A stretch of DNA of 64,000 nucleotides from Rodentibacter pneumotropicus DSM 21403 (GCF_000379905.1 NZ_KB904040.1:62001-126000); one strand, 5' to 3'. Positions 11,128 through 20,751 are shown, counted from the stretch's first letter. Numbers and translations are program-made. The notes: a model not told the origin generated them from the letters alone.

Positions 11128-11169
11128 CTTCCGAGCAGACAGGATAATAAAAATCTTACCCCTCGGAAG
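11128..11169 (+). promoter_or_regulatory. Antiterminator pairing of the histidine attenuator
   Basis: CTTCCGAG at 11128-11135 is the exact complement of CTCGGAAG at 11162-11169, which is also the 5' arm of the terminator. Pairing of the two would block the terminator. CTTCCGAG can instead pair with CTTGGAAG just before it (11116-11123). CGAGCAGAC beside it partly complements the leader segment GTCTGTCG. The classic set of alternative stems is therefore present. A ribosome stalled on the His codons would be expected to favour the antiterminator. Confidence 0.75.
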
Positions 11170-11190
11170 GCAACTTTCGGGGGGTTATTT
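11159..11190 (+). terminator. Attenuator terminator of the histidine leader
   Basis: CCCCTCGGAAG pairs with CTTTCGGGGGG (11 bp, including G-U pairs) around a GCAA tetraloop, followed by TTATTTTAT. It ends about 90 bases before the transporter start, so it would stop readthrough when histidine is plentiful. Confidence 0.85.
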
Positions 11191-11279
11191 TATGATTAGA
11201 GGAGCACCGACCATCAACATTACATATTCAATAAAATTAAATAATTCAATTTACACATTTATTTATAAGGAAAAACACA

Positions 11280-12632
11280 ATGTTATCAAACCCAGTTGTT
11301 ATCTCAATTATCGTTTTGCTGACACTCAGCTTACTACGAATTAATGTTATTATTGCTCTCGTCATTGCTGCACTCACTGCGGGTTTATGTGGCGGTCTTG
11401 GTTTAACTAAAACCATTGAAACCTTTACCGGTGGGCTAGGCGACGGTGCTGAAGTTGCCATGAACTATGCGATGCTCGGCGCTTTCGCTATCGCAATTTC
11501 CAAATCCGGTATCACCGACTTAATCGCCTATAAAATCATCACAAAAATAAACAAAACTCCGACAAGTAACAATCTTGCCTGGTTTAAATATTTAATTTTC
11601 GGCATTTTGGTATTATTTTCTATTTCATCCCAAAACCTGCTACCCGTGCACATTGCCTTTATCCCCATTGTCGTACCGCCATTGCTTTCAATCTTTAATC
11701 GTTTAAACATCGACCGCCGTGCAGTTGCTTGCGTACTCACTTTCGGTTTAACTGCAACTTATATGTTACTTCCTGTGGGTTTCGGTAAGATTTTTATTGA
11801 AAGTATTTTGGTAAAAAATATCAATCAGGCAGGAGCGAACCTTGGTTTACAAACGGATGTTACCCAAGTATCTCTAGCAATGTTGTTGCCGGTAACCGGC
11901 ATGATTTTGGGACTATTAACCGCCGTATTTATCACTTATCGCAAACCACGTAAATACAATGTTCTTGTTGAGGAACCCACCACTGAAGAAATTGAAACGC
12001 ATATTGCAAATATTCGACCAAAACAAATTACAGCAAGCCTCATTGCAATCTTTGCAACTTTTGCAACACAACTGGTTACCAGCTCAACAATTATCGGTGG
12101 TTTAGTCGGTTTGGCGATCTTTGCACTATTCGGTATCTTCAAACTCAAAGAAAGTAACGATATTTTCCAACAAGGTTTACGTTTAATGGCAATGATCGGA
12201 TTTGTAATGATTGCCGCCTCGGGCTTTGCAAATGTAATTAATGCTACTACGGGCGTAACGGACTTGGTGCAAAACCTAAGCAATGGTGCAATTCAAAGCA
12301 AAGGATTAGCCGCATTTTTAATGCTACTTGTCGGCTTATTAATTACGATGGGAATCGGCTCTTCTTTCTCTACCGTGCCGATTATTACTTCAATCTATGT
12401 TCCACTTTGCCTCTCCTTTGGTTTCTCACCATTAGCAACCGTGTCAATTGTAGGCGTCGCAGCGGCACTTGGTGATGCGGGTTCTCCTGCTTCCGACTCC
12501 ACCTTAGGACCAACCTCAGGATTGAATATAGACGGAAAACACGATCACATTTGGGATTCTGTTGTGCCGACATTCATTCACTACAATATTCCCTTATTAG
12601 CGTTTGGCTGGATTGCAGCAATGTATCTTTAA
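11280..12632 (+). CDS. Putative histidine transporter, Na+/H+ antiporter-like (YuiF family)
   Basis: This 450-residue polytopic inner-membrane protein has about 11-12 hydrophobic helices. Conserved stretches include GGLGDGAEVAMNYAMLGAFA near residue 51 and GDAGSPASDSTLGPTSGLN near residue 400. It belongs to the Na+/H+ antiporter-like superfamily that includes YuiF, for which comparative genomics has proposed histidine as substrate. The complete his-type attenuator directly upstream is strong independent evidence for histidine import or recycling. The ribosome site is AAGGA. A terminator follows and runs into priC. Confidence 0.82.
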   Translation: MLSNPVVISIIVLLTLSLLRINVIIALVIAALTAGLCGGLGLTKTIETFTGGLGDGAEVAMNYAMLGAFAIAISKSGITDLIAYKIITKINKTPTSNNLAWFKYLIFGILVLFSISSQNLLPVHIAFIPIVVPPLLSIFNRLNIDRRAVACVLTFGLTATYMLLPVGFGKIFIESILVKNINQAGANLGLQTDVTQVSLAMLLPVTGMILGLLTAVFITYRKPRKYNVLVEEPTTEEIETHIANIRPKQITASLIAIFATFATQLVTSSTIIGGLVGLAIFALFGIFKLKESNDIFQQGLRLMAMIGFVMIAASGFANVINATTGVTDLVQNLSNGAIQSKGLAAFLMLLVGLLITMGIGSSFSTVPIITSIYVPLCLSFGFSPLATVSIVGVAAALGDAGSPASDSTLGPTSGLNIDGKHDHIWDSVVPTFIHYNIPLLAFGWIAAMYL

Positions 12633-12639
12633 CGATTAT

Positions 12640-12662
12640 AATCCCCCATCGGGGGATTTTTT
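12640..12662 (+). terminator. Terminator between the histidine transporter and priC
   Basis: AATCCCCC-ATC-GGGGGATT followed by TTTT abuts the priC start codon at 12663. The stem may also influence priC translation. Confidence 0.8.
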
Positions 12663-13247
12663 ATGCTTATTCAACAACTCATCAACAAGTTAGAACAAAA
12701 GGTTCAACAGCTTTATCAAATTCATTCAGCCCAACTGGAAGAAAAAATCTTCACAAAATTTGACCGCACTTTATTTAGTGAAAATGGACAAACCGTATCA
12801 TTTTATTTTACTGAAATTAACCAAACACTGATAAGAATTAAATCGCTTGATTCTAATGATGTAAATCATTACAGCTTTATTGCGGCGCATCTGTTCAAAC
12901 AGTGTAACGCGTTATCTGAAACGCTCAATCGGAAAAATACGAAGTTTACTCAACAGAAACGACAACAAAATCCGACTATAAAGAAAACACAACATAGTAT
13001 TCATCAATTACCCCCACGTGAACGTTTAGAGAAATATTACGAAGCACTTGAACAACTGAATGATTTATATCAACAACATCGAGATCTGGCTCGCACGAAA
13101 ACTGATCCCGTTGAGAAAAAAAGAATGATAGAACGAACCAATGGCTATAAACATCGTCGTCAGAAATGTCAAGAAGCCATTGATTTATTAGAAGAATACT
13201 TAACCTTTAAAGAAGAACAAAAAAGCAACAATCACACAGATGAATAA
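12663..13247 (+). CDS. priC: Primosomal replication protein N'' (PriC)
   Basis: PriC helps reload the replicative helicase at stalled forks, independently of PriA. The 194-residue protein is largely helical and basic. It carries the conserved PriC core LPPRERLEKYYEALEQLN near residues 118-135. The N-terminal half is weakly conserved, as in other PriC proteins. The start codon directly follows the terminator hairpin of the upstream gene, and no standard ribosome site is visible except the GGGGG of the hairpin. It ends at a strong terminator. Confidence 0.88.
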   Translation: MLIQQLINKLEQKVQQLYQIHSAQLEEKIFTKFDRTLFSENGQTVSFYFTEINQTLIRIKSLDSNDVNHYSFIAAHLFKQCNALSETLNRKNTKFTQQKRQQNPTIKKTQHSIHQLPPRERLEKYYEALEQLNDLYQQHRDLARTKTDPVEKKRMIERTNGYKHRRQKCQEAIDLLEEYLTFKEEQKSNNHTDE

Positions 13248-13249
13248 AA

Positions 13250-13285
13250 GAAAAATCCCTTAATCTTTTGACTAAGGGATTTTTG
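13250..13285. terminator. Terminator between priC and tRNA-Ser
   Basis: AAAAATCCCTTAATC and the complementary GACTAAGGGATTTTT form a stem of about 12 bp. It serves priC on the plus strand and the tRNA on the minus strand. Confidence 0.8.
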
Positions 13286-13293
13286 GAATTTGA

Positions 13294-13383
13294 TGGCGGA
13301 GGAAGTGAGATTCGAACTCACGGAGGGCGTAAACCCTCGCCGGTTTTCAAGACCGGTGCCTTCAACCACTCGACCATTCCTCC
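13294..13383 (-). tRNA. tRNA-Ser (anticodon TGA)
   Basis: The reverse complement folds as a class II tRNA of 90 nt with encoded CCA. The acceptor stem is GGAGGAA. The anticodon stem CCGGT/ACCGG encloses loop CTTGAAA with anticodon TGA (13347-13349 on the plus strand). It has a long variable arm and the TTCGAAT T-loop. It is transcribed towards priC. Confidence 0.97.
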
Positions 13384-13485
13384 GTGATTTAAGCGGGGTG
13401 AATAATACGTTTTTTCCCCAATTCCGTCAAGAATAAAAAGATATCTTTTTTCTTGAGTGATTAATTTTAACTCAATCTAAAGGCA

Positions 13486-13520
13486 AAAAAATTGGTACTT
13501 TTCGTACCAATTTTATTTTT
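13486..13520 (-). terminator. rne terminator
   Basis: On the minus strand, AAAATTGGTAC and GTACCAATTTT pair around a GAAAA loop, followed by a T run. It lies just after the rne stop codon. Confidence 0.85.
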
Positions 13521-13525
13521 ACTTA

Positions 13526-16321
13526 TTACGATTTTGCATGTGTGGGTTCGGAATACACATGGCTAATTGCGCTGTGATGCCCTGCCGCTCCTTTTCCATA
13601 GAAGTAATAACGAGATTCCATCCATTCAACAATCGGGAAAGATTCTGCCGTTTCTTCGCTGGCTTTCGCAAGAGTGATTTCTGCCTTAGTATGAATAACT
13701 GAAGAAACTGTACCTAAACGACCTGAAAACTCGTAAGTGCGGTCAAATTTAGCCGAATTTTCAACCTCAGTAGTTTCATTTGAAATGGTTTCATTTTGCA
13801 CATTCTCCGCATCAAGGCGAGCTAACGATTCCTGTACTTTTTTCTGTACCGATTCATTTGCTGGTTGTGTGATAAAGTCCAAAGCAGGTTTCACTTCTAC
13901 TGAACTATTTTCAACCATAATACCAGTAGCTGGCGTGATAAATCCTTTCTTCGTTTTTTCTTGCTCAAGCAATTCATCTACGGATAAGAAATTATTTTCT
14001 TTTGCTACATTCAATGCCGAATAATCGACCCAGACTTTCCCACTTGCCAATTCAGGAGAAAAAACAGCGAAAGACAGTGGCATTGGTGACTTAGGCTCTT
14101 GACGGCGGCGACGCTGATTATTTGATACACGCAAATGGCGTGGCGTACGGCGCTGACGGTCCTGACGATTTTGTTTTTCTTCAACCTCTACCGTTTGGAT
14201 TATCTCTGTCGGCACCTTCTCTAGGGTTTCCTCAACGATTTCAACCTTTGTTGCTACCGGTGCATGAGCTACATTAGCATTAACCGCATTATCATCAATA
14301 CGCACACGTTTCTGTAGTTCGCGACGTTGACGACGTTGTTGTGCCGGCTGCTCTACTTTATCCCCCTTATTATCGGAAACAGGCGTAGAATTGACCGCAC
14401 TTTCAGCCGGATTTTCATTTGCCACAGAATGACGGCGTAAACGACGCTGATTACGCTCACGCGTAGAAGGTGCATTTCCCTGCTCCGTTTTCTCCGCTAC
14501 ATTATTCTCTGATTTTGAACGATGCGCTACATTACGGCGTTCTTGAGCGCGTCGCGAGTGACGATTGTTATTACGATTGTGTTTTGGTTTTTCTTCAACC
14601 GCCGGTGCCGGGCTGAATAATGCTTTGATTTTTGCAATAATTTTTGCCAATAGCGACAGCTCATTCGATTTACGTTCCATCGGTGTTGGTGCGGCTTCAG
14701 AGATAGAAAGTGAAAGTGCTGCACTTTCTACTGCCGGTTGCTCAGAAACAAACACCGTTTCAGTATTTCGTGAAGCCGATGACTCATCAGCAACCTCTTC
14801 CTGCACACTATAGACTTTTGCCAAATTGTAACTTAGCTCATTAAGCTCTTCACCATCACGTACACGGGACACACTAAAATTCGGTGTTTCCATCGCTTCA
14901 TTCGGAACAACAATCACATCAACATCATGGCGCTTTTCAATATTACTGATCGCTTTACGTTTTTCATTTAATAGGTAAGAAGCAATTTGCACCGGCACAA
15001 TAGTATGTACCTGTTTGGTATTTTCTTTCAATGCCTCTTCTTCAATCAAACGTAAAATTGATAAAGAAAGCGATTCATTATCACGTACTTTGCCGGTTCC
15101 TTGACAACGTGGGCAAATATGATGGGAAGATTCACCGAGAGACGGGCTTAAACGCTGACGCGACATTTCCAACAAGCCAAAACGTGAAATACGACTAATT
15201 TGAATACGGGCGCGATCTTGACGTACCGCATCACGAATGCGATTTTCTACTTCACGTTGATGACGGATTGGCGTCATATCGATAAAATCAATAACGACTA
15301 ATCCCCCTAAGTCACGCAAACGTAATTGTCGTGCAATTTCATCAGCCGCTTCAAGGTTTGTATTAAGGGCAGTTTCTTCAATATCCCCCCCTCGGGTTGA
15401 GCGAGCAGAGTTGATATCAATCGCCGTTAAAGCTTCCGTCACATCAATAACGATTGAGCCGCCTGACGGCAAACGTACTTCACGTTGAAATGCAGATTCA
15501 ATTTGAGATTCAATCTGATAATGACTGAAGAGAGGAACTTCACCTTGATATAATTTCACACGGTTCACAAAATCCGGACGAACCAATTTGATGTGTTCTT
15601 TCGCTTTTTCAAAGATCTTCGGACTATCAATTAAAATTTCACCAATATCACGACGTAAGTAATCACGAATAGCGCGAACAATCACATCACTTTCTTGGTG
15701 AATTAAAAACGGTGCCGGACGGCTTTGCGATGCCTGTTTGATCGCCTCCCAATGATGTAATAGAACCTTTAAGTCCCATTGTAATTCTTCCGGAGATTTG
15801 CCTACGCCTGCGGTGCGAACTATTAAGCCAACACCCTCCGGCACCTCTAATGAACTTAGTGCTTCTTTCAATTCCGTGCGTTCATCGCCTTCAATACGAC
15901 GAGAAATCCCACCCGCGCGCGGATTGTTAGGCATAATTACTAAATAACTGCCGGCAAGGGAAACAAAGGTTGTCAGCGCGGCACCTTTATTACCCCGCTC
16001 CTCTTTGTTTACTTGTACAATAACTTCTTGCCCTTCGCTTAAAATATCACGAATATTCGGGCGACCTTGAAACACATAATCCGCCGGAAAATATTCTCGT
16101 GCAATCTCTTTTAACGGTAAAAAACCGTGGCGTTCCGCACCGTAATCCACAAAAGCCGCTTCAAGGCTTGGTTCTACACGGGTAATCTTCCCTTTGTAGA
16201 TATTTGCTTTTTTTTGTTCATGTCCCGGACTTTCAATATCCAAGTCAAAAAGGCGTTGTCCATCAACAAGCGCCACTCGCAACTCTTCTTTTTGAGTCGC
16301 ATTGATTAACATTCTTTTCAT
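13526..16321 (-). CDS. rne: Ribonuclease E
   Basis: RNase E is the single-strand endonuclease and scaffold of the RNA degradosome, with roles in mRNA turnover and in rRNA and tRNA processing. The N-terminal half holds an S1 domain ([20 protein letters not shown]), the catalytic aspartates in [11 protein letters not shown] and VVIDFIDM, and the zinc-link CPRCQGTG. The C-terminal half is Arg-rich and low complexity, as expected for the scaffold and RNA-binding region. At 931 residues it is slightly shorter than the E. coli protein (1061). I start at ATG 16321, matching [10 protein letters not shown]; a TTG two codons earlier is less likely. Confidence 0.97.
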   Translation of the reverse strand: MKRMLINATQKEELRVALVDGQRLFDLDIESPGHEQKKANIYKGKITRVEPSLEAAFVDYGAERHGFLPLKEIAREYFPADYVFQGRPNIRDILSEGQEVIVQVNKEERGNKGAALTTFVSLAGSYLVIMPNNPRAGGISRRIEGDERTELKEALSSLEVPEGVGLIVRTAGVGKSPEELQWDLKVLLHHWEAIKQASQSRPAPFLIHQESDVIVRAIRDYLRRDIGEILIDSPKIFEKAKEHIKLVRPDFVNRVKLYQGEVPLFSHYQIESQIESAFQREVRLPSGGSIVIDVTEALTAIDINSARSTRGGDIEETALNTNLEAADEIARQLRLRDLGGLVVIDFIDMTPIRHQREVENRIRDAVRQDRARIQISRISRFGLLEMSRQRLSPSLGESSHHICPRCQGTGKVRDNESLSLSILRLIEEEALKENTKQVHTIVPVQIASYLLNEKRKAISNIEKRHDVDVIVVPNEAMETPNFSVSRVRDGEELNELSYNLAKVYSVQEEVADESSASRNTETVFVSEQPAVESAALSLSISEAAPTPMERKSNELSLLAKIIAKIKALFSPAPAVEEKPKHNRNNNRHSRRAQERRNVAHRSKSENNVAEKTEQGNAPSTRERNQRRLRRHSVANENPAESAVNSTPVSDNKGDKVEQPAQQRRQRRELQKRVRIDDNAVNANVAHAPVATKVEIVEETLEKVPTEIIQTVEVEEKQNRQDRQRRTPRHLRVSNNQRRRRQEPKSPMPLSFAVFSPELASGKVWVDYSALNVAKENNFLSVDELLEQEKTKKGFITPATGIMVENSSVEVKPALDFITQPANESVQKKVQESLARLDAENVQNETISNETTEVENSAKFDRTYEFSGRLGTVSSVIHTKAEITLAKASEETAESFPIVEWMESRYYFYGKGAAGHHSAISHVYSEPTHAKS

Positions 16322-16722
16322 TGTCAATTCTCTTTTTTAAATTTTTAAAAATACCTCAAAATAAACCGCACTTTGCTTCGTTATCGACCTCGTGTTTCTC
16401 GCGCCAGTCAATCTCACGATTGTATGTTGCTGGGTGCATTGATAACGTTATGAAACGATAAAAGGATGTTTAATAAAACAACGCGATATTTCGCACGCGT
16501 TATAAGCGGCTTGTTTATTTTCGAGAAAAATGTTGATTATCAATGTCTTATGCCAATGCCGCACTGAATTTCCATCAACCTAATTTGCCATCTCTCACAC
16601 TAAATTTTATGTGCAAAAGGACGCTCTATTATCCATATAAACCGATAAATTAGCAAGGTCATAATTACTCTAGATAAGGCTTTTATGATATGATTCGCGT
16701 CAATTTTCAGAAAGGTGAAAAA
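16322..16722. promoter_or_regulatory. Divergent rne-rluC intergenic region with possible rne autoregulatory leader
   Basis: These 400 bp contain no gene. In enterics the long rne 5' leader folds into stems that RNase E itself cuts to control its own mRNA. Here the minus strand has AACGCG and CGCGTT arms near 16476-16502 and further AT-rich stems, consistent with a leader, but I cannot model the fold. An uptake signal lies near 16365. The rluC promoter must lie in the right part. Confidence 0.35.
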
Positions 16723-17691
16723 ATGACTGAACAAAAAGAAAATATCATCAATTCTTCCGTAAAAATGTTCACAATTAGTGAAGATGAAGCTGGTCAGCGC
16801 ATAGATAATTATTTGTTGGCAAAACTCAAAGGCGTACCCAAAAGTTTGATTTATCGCATCGTTCGTAAAGGTGAAGTGCGGGTGAATAAAGGGCGAATTA
16901 AGCCTGAGTATAAACTACAAATAGGCGATGTAGTACGCGTACCACCGGTGCGTACAGCAGAAAAAAATAATGCTCCGATATCGAAAAATTTAAATAAAGT
17001 TGCGGATCTTGAACATAAAATTTTGTTTGAAGACGATTGTTTAATCGTGCTAAATAAACCTTCCGGCATTGCAGTACATGGTGGCAGCGGATTAAATTTT
17101 GGTGTGATTGAAGCCTTACGCGCATTACGCCCTGAAGCCCGTTTTCTAGAATTAGTTCATCGTTTGGATCGGGATACATCCGGCATTTTGCTTATCGCTA
17201 AAAAACGTTCTGCACTACGAAATCTGCACGAACAGCTTCGCCTAAAAACGGTACAAAAAGATTATTTAGCCCTCGTTCGAGGGCAATGGCAGTCTCATGT
17301 TAAAGTTGTAAAAGCGCCACTGCTGAAAAATGAACTTGCCGGCGGTGAGCGTATCGTGCGTGTGAGCGAACAAGGCAAGCCTTCCGAAACACGTTTTTCG
17401 ATTGAGGAACGCTATTCTAATGCGACTCTAATCAAGGCCTCACCGGTCACTGGGCGAACCCATCAAATCCGCGTTCATACCCAATATGTCGGTCACCCTA
17501 TTGCATTAGACAACAAATATGGAGATAAGGACTTTGATACGCAAATTCAAACTTTTGGCTTAAATCGCCTGTTCTTACACGCCTTTTCCATTCGTTTTGA
17601 ACACCCAAAAACAAGTGAAACCTTACGCTTTAATGCACCTCTTGATGAGAAAATAAAGGCGGTATTAAAAAAGTTACGGGAAAGCAAATAG
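16723..17691 (+). CDS. rluC: 23S rRNA pseudouridine synthase RluC
   Basis: RluC makes pseudouridine at positions 955, 2504 and 2580 of 23S rRNA (E. coli numbering). The 322-residue protein has an N-terminal S4 RNA-binding domain (AGQRIDNYLLAKLKGVPKSL) and the RluA-family catalytic motif HRLDRDTSGILL with its Asp, then TGRTHQIRVH. The ATG at 16723 is preceded by AAAGGTG at good spacing, so the 11-codon upstream extension from 16690 is rejected. It lies divergent to rne, as in E. coli. Confidence 0.96.
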   Translation: MTEQKENIINSSVKMFTISEDEAGQRIDNYLLAKLKGVPKSLIYRIVRKGEVRVNKGRIKPEYKLQIGDVVRVPPVRTAEKNNAPISKNLNKVADLEHKILFEDDCLIVLNKPSGIAVHGGSGLNFGVIEALRALRPEARFLELVHRLDRDTSGILLIAKKRSALRNLHEQLRLKTVQKDYLALVRGQWQSHVKVVKAPLLKNELAGGERIVRVSEQGKPSETRFSIEERYSNATLIKASPVTGRTHQIRVHTQYVGHPIALDNKYGDKDFDTQIQTFGLNRLFLHAFSIRFEHPKTSETLRFNAPLDEKIKAVLKKLRESK

Positions 17692-17783
17692 ACAAATTTG
17701 GTATTTATTGTTATATTTGGGTTCGGAGACAACTCGTTTCTATCGTAATTTCATAATAACAAAACATATTAAAGGATAGCAAA

Positions 17784-18062
17784 ATGGCAAAAGGACAATC
17801 TTTACAAGATCCTTACTTGAACGCACTACGCCGCGAGCGTATTCCTGTGTCAATTTATCTTGTGAATGGAATTAAATTACAAGGACAAATTGAATCATTC
17901 GATCAATTTGTGATTTTATTAAAAAACACCGTAAACCAAATGGTTTACAAGCATGCGATTTCGACTGTCGTACCAGCGCGTTCTGTTTCTCATCACAACA
18001 ATAATCACCATAATGTGCAGCCTGTTGAAACGGCAGAAGAAACCCAAACACAAGCAGAATAA
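17784..18062 (+). CDS. hfq: RNA chaperone Hfq
   Basis: Hfq is the hexameric Sm-like protein that pairs small RNAs with target mRNAs. The 92-residue protein has the Sm1 motif ([17 protein letters not shown]-like, here [17 protein letters not shown]) and the Sm2 motif [13 protein letters not shown], with [11 protein letters not shown] at the N-terminus. The C-terminal tail is short and unusual, with a run of His and Asn (SHHNNNHHN) then acidic residues. The ribosome site is AAAGGA. hflX starts 8 bp after its stop. Confidence 0.98.
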   Translation: MAKGQSLQDPYLNALRRERIPVSIYLVNGIKLQGQIESFDQFVILLKNTVNQMVYKHAISTVVPARSVSHHNNNHHNVQPVETAEETQTQAE

Positions 18063-18070
18063 TCTAGTAA

Positions 18071-19426
18071 ATGGATTGTAAAAAAACACTAAGTGCGGTT
18101 GAAAATTTACCTGAAATTTCAACCGCACTTTCTTTGTCTCAGATTCATCAACATTCAAATTCTCTGCATGATACTGCCATCGTCGTGCATGTATTCTTTT
18201 CACAAATTAAAAATCTTGACGATCTCCAAGAATTTCTTCTACTTGCCAAATCTGCCAATGTGGATACTTTGGAAGTGATTACAACCGGTCGTAGTACGCC
18301 TCAGGCTAAATATTTTGTGGGAGAAGGGAAAGCACAGGAAATCGCCGATGCGGTAAAAACGTATAATGCTGATGTGATATTGGTTAATCACCAACTTACA
18401 CCTGCTCAGGCACGTAACTTAGAGAATCTGTGCGGCTGTCGTGTTGTCGATCGCACGGGGGTTATATTAGATATTTTTGCCCAACGGGCAAGGTCTCACG
18501 AAGGAAAATTGCAAGTAGAACTGGCGCAATTAAAACATTTAGCAACGCGTTTGGTTCGCCGTAAAACCGGTTTAGATCAACAAAAAGGGGCTGTTGAGCT
18601 TAGAGGACCGGGAGAAACTCAGTTAGAAACAGATCGCCGTCTCATCAGAGTGCGTATTAGTCAGTTACAAAATCGTCTGGCAAAAGTCGAGAAACAACGC
18701 AATCAAAATCGTCAGACGAGACAGAAAGCCGATATTCCGACAATTTCACTGGTTGGCTATACCAATGCAGGAAAATCAACACTTTTCAATGCGATTACAC
18801 AAGCCAAAGTATATGCAGCGGATCAGCTCTTTGCCACTCTCGATCCCACTTTGCGCCGTTTACAAATTCAAGACGTCGGCACAACTATTCTTGCAGATAC
18901 GGTGGGGTTCATTCGCCAACTGCCGCATGATTTAGTTTCTGCATTCAAATCTACTTTACAAGAAACTATCGAAGCCAGCCTTTTATTGCATATCATCGAC
19001 ATAACCGACCCTAGAATGTCGGAAAATATAGATGCTGTGGTTTCCGTGTTGGAAGAAATTAAAGCGGATAAAGTTCCCGCCTTGCTGATTTACAATAAAA
19101 TTGATTTATTAGATGGCGTACTGCCTCATATTGAATATGATGATGAAAATAATCCTATTGCGGTTTATCTTTCAGCCCATAACGGGGAAGGCATTGATTT
19201 ATTGCTTGAAGCCATTAAACTGCGGTTAAAAAGAGAAATACTTTCGCTGCACCTTACTCTTCAGCCTTATGATGGAAAACTCCGTCATGCCCTTTATCAA
19301 TTAGATTCTGTGCGAAATGAACAAATTACAGAGCAAGGCGAACTTACATTAAATGTACAGATCAATAAAGTGGAATGGCTAAAGTTGTGCAAACAGTTTC
19401 CAACTTTAACTCGGATAAAAATTTAG
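18071..19426 (+). CDS. hflX: Ribosome-associated GTPase HflX
   Basis: HflX is a heat-inducible GTPase that splits stalled 70S ribosomes. The 451-residue protein has the HflX N-domain ([16 protein letters not shown]), a coiled segment, the GTPase G1 [12 protein letters not shown] near residue 232, G3 DTVGFI and G4 NKID. The first 17 codons overlap a perfect 14-bp uptake-signal hairpin that is probably the hfq terminator, and no ribosome site precedes the ATG at 18071. No other ATG lies before the conserved domain. A TTG at about codon 22 or a GTG at about codon 39 could be the true start. Confidence 0.92.
   Translation: MDCKKTLSAVENLPEISTALSLSQIHQHSNSLHDTAIVVHVFFSQIKNLDDLQEFLLLAKSANVDTLEVITTGRSTPQAKYFVGEGKAQEIADAVKTYNADVILVNHQLTPAQARNLENLCGCRVVDRTGVILDIFAQRARSHEGKLQVELAQLKHLATRLVRRKTGLDQQKGAVELRGPGETQLETDRRLIRVRISQLQNRLAKVEKQRNQNRQTRQKADIPTISLVGYTNAGKSTLFNAITQAKVYAADQLFATLDPTLRRLQIQDVGTTILADTVGFIRQLPHDLVSAFKSTLQETIEASLLLHIIDITDPRMSENIDAVVSVLEEIKADKVPALLIYNKIDLLDGVLPHIEYDDENNPIAVYLSAHNGEGIDLLLEAIKLRLKREILSLHLTLQPYDGKLRHALYQLDSVRNEQITEQGELTLNVQINKVEWLKLCKQFPTLTRIKI
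18091..18130 (+). terminator. Uptake-signal dyad hairpin at the hfq-hflX junction
   Basis: AAGTGCGGTTGAAA and TTTCAACCGCACTT form a perfect 14-bp stem with a 12-base loop, followed by TCTTTGTCT rather than a pure T run. Each arm contains a full uptake signal. It lies inside the annotated first codons of hflX. Confidence 0.65.
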
Positions 19427-19452
19427 CACGTAAACTTTTATACAGCTCAATA

Positions 19453-20415
19453 TTATTTTCCGATCTCATACTGCTTTAATTTATTTGCAATCGCGGTATG
19501 GGATATCCCCAAACGTTGTGCCAGCTTGCGGGTACTAGGATACTCTTTGTAAAAAGCCCGCAAAACCTTGGCTTCATATTGCCCGATAATTTCCTCTAAT
19601 GTTTGGTTTTCAAATTCATCAACAGAAATGACCGCACTTTGCGGTAAAGTGAGATTTAAACTTTTAATGCTTAGCTGATTATCTTTCGATAAAGAACAAG
19701 CGCGATACAAGGTGTTATAAAGTTCCCGAACATTTCCTCGCCAATCATATTGTTGCAAACAAGCGAGAAAATCCTGATTGAAAACAGGCAATTTTATTTT
19801 CAACTCATCACTAATTTCTTGTAAAAAGCCTTCAACCAAGGGTTGAATATCCGCTATACGCTCTCGTAATGAGGGTATATTGATGACTAACACATTCAAA
19901 CGATGAAATAAATCTGCCCGAACCTTACCTTCCTCAACTAAGCGATTGAGAGGAACTTGAGACGTGCAGATAACCCGCACATTAGCATAATGCTCCTTTT
20001 CCTCCCCCACGCGGCGGAATGAGCCGTCCGTTAAAAAACGCAATAATTTGGCTTGAAGATTGAGTGATAATTCTGCAATCCCATCCAACAATACCGTACC
20101 TTCATTGGCATATTCAAAAAAACCGATCGTCTCGCTGCTTCCCACTTTTCGCCCAAACATTTCACTTTCCGCATCTTCATCAGGCAAGCCTGCACAATTC
20201 ACCGCAATAAATTTTTTATCTCGGCGCAAACTTTGATAGTGGCAGGCTTTTGCCAATAAATCTTTCCCCGTACCGGTTTCACCTTGAATCAATAACGGCA
20301 CATCAAACATAGCAAAACGCAGGGCATTTTCTACCGAACTTTTCATGGTTTCACTTTGTGTGACAAAGCAATCGAAGGGATGCTGAGGATCAAATTTAAG
20401 CGTCATTTTGAACAA
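19453..20415 (-). CDS. tyrR: Short TyrR-type transcriptional regulator of aromatic amino acid genes
   Basis: TyrR controls aromatic amino acid synthesis and uptake with tyrosine or phenylalanine as ligands. The 320-residue protein has the central AAA+ domain (Walker A GETGTGKDLLAKACH near residue 45) and a C-terminal Fis-like helix-turn-helix (STRKLAQRLGISHTAIANKL). It lacks the N-terminal ACT and PAS domains of the 513-residue E. coli TyrR. The same truncation is known in H. influenzae TyrR, which represses but does not activate. No GAFTGA loop is seen, consistent with a sigma-70 regulator. Confidence 0.92.
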   Translation of the reverse strand: MFKMTLKFDPQHPFDCFVTQSETMKSSVENALRFAMFDVPLLIQGETGTGKDLLAKACHYQSLRRDKKFIAVNCAGLPDEDAESEMFGRKVGSSETIGFFEYANEGTVLLDGIAELSLNLQAKLLRFLTDGSFRRVGEEKEHYANVRVICTSQVPLNRLVEEGKVRADLFHRLNVLVINIPSLRERIADIQPLVEGFLQEISDELKIKLPVFNQDFLACLQQYDWRGNVRELYNTLYRACSLSKDNQLSIKSLNLTLPQSAVISVDEFENQTLEEIIGQYEAKVLRAFYKEYPSTRKLAQRLGISHTAIANKLKQYEIGK

Positions 20416-20486
20416 TCCGAATAAATGGAAACTGAGCTAATGATATGTTGTTTACATAAACCTGTAAAGATTATTTTACAGACAAA

Positions 20487-20515
20487 TAAAAAACCCCTAG
20501 AAAGGGGTTTTATTC
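20487..20515. terminator. Terminator beside tyrR
   Basis: AAAACCCCT and AGGGGTTTT pair around a short loop, with A and T runs on either side. On the plus strand it lies downstream of no gene; on the minus strand it would end the remnant described next. Confidence 0.65.
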
Positions 20516-20518
20516 AAT

Positions 20519-20704
20519 TTATTTCTGTACAGCATTGTTCAATTCTTTTGAGATTATCTCCATTGATTCCTGACCACTAAAGGCAAAGACATTCATTTTG
20601 CTTTCATACTAATAGCTATATTTTTTGCTTCTTTCTCACTTACCTCACTACGGAAGCCAATTCAGCTAATTCGTCTCTTAACCGGCATTTTTTATCGAAG
20701 GCTC
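20519..20704 (-). pseudogene. Possible short gene remnant
   Basis: Between the mepM-like gene's terminator and tyrR, the minus strand shows three consecutive protein-like stretches in different frames. They are DELAELASVVR (near 20660), then SEKEAKNIAISMKAK (near 20615), then MNVFAFSGQESMEIISKELN running to a TAA at 20519. Frame changes occur at about 20640 and 20600. This looks like the C-terminal end of a lost helical protein. I do not recognise the family, and chance is possible. Confidence 0.35.
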
Positions 20705-20707
20705 AAT

Positions 20708-20740
20708 AAAGTGCGGTTAATTTTAACCGCACTTTTTCAA
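20708..20740 (-). terminator. Uptake-signal dyad terminator of the M23 peptidase gene
   Basis: AAAGTGCGGTTAA and TTAACCGCACTTT form a stem with T runs beyond. It lies directly after the stop of the gene at 20752. Confidence 0.85.
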
Positions 20741-20751
20741 TTAAATCTGAA

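Noticed and set aside
11108-11344. 78-residue open frame covering the histidine attenuator and the start of the transporter
   Set aside because: It overlaps the leader hairpins and the transporter start, has no ribosome site and no protein-like composition.
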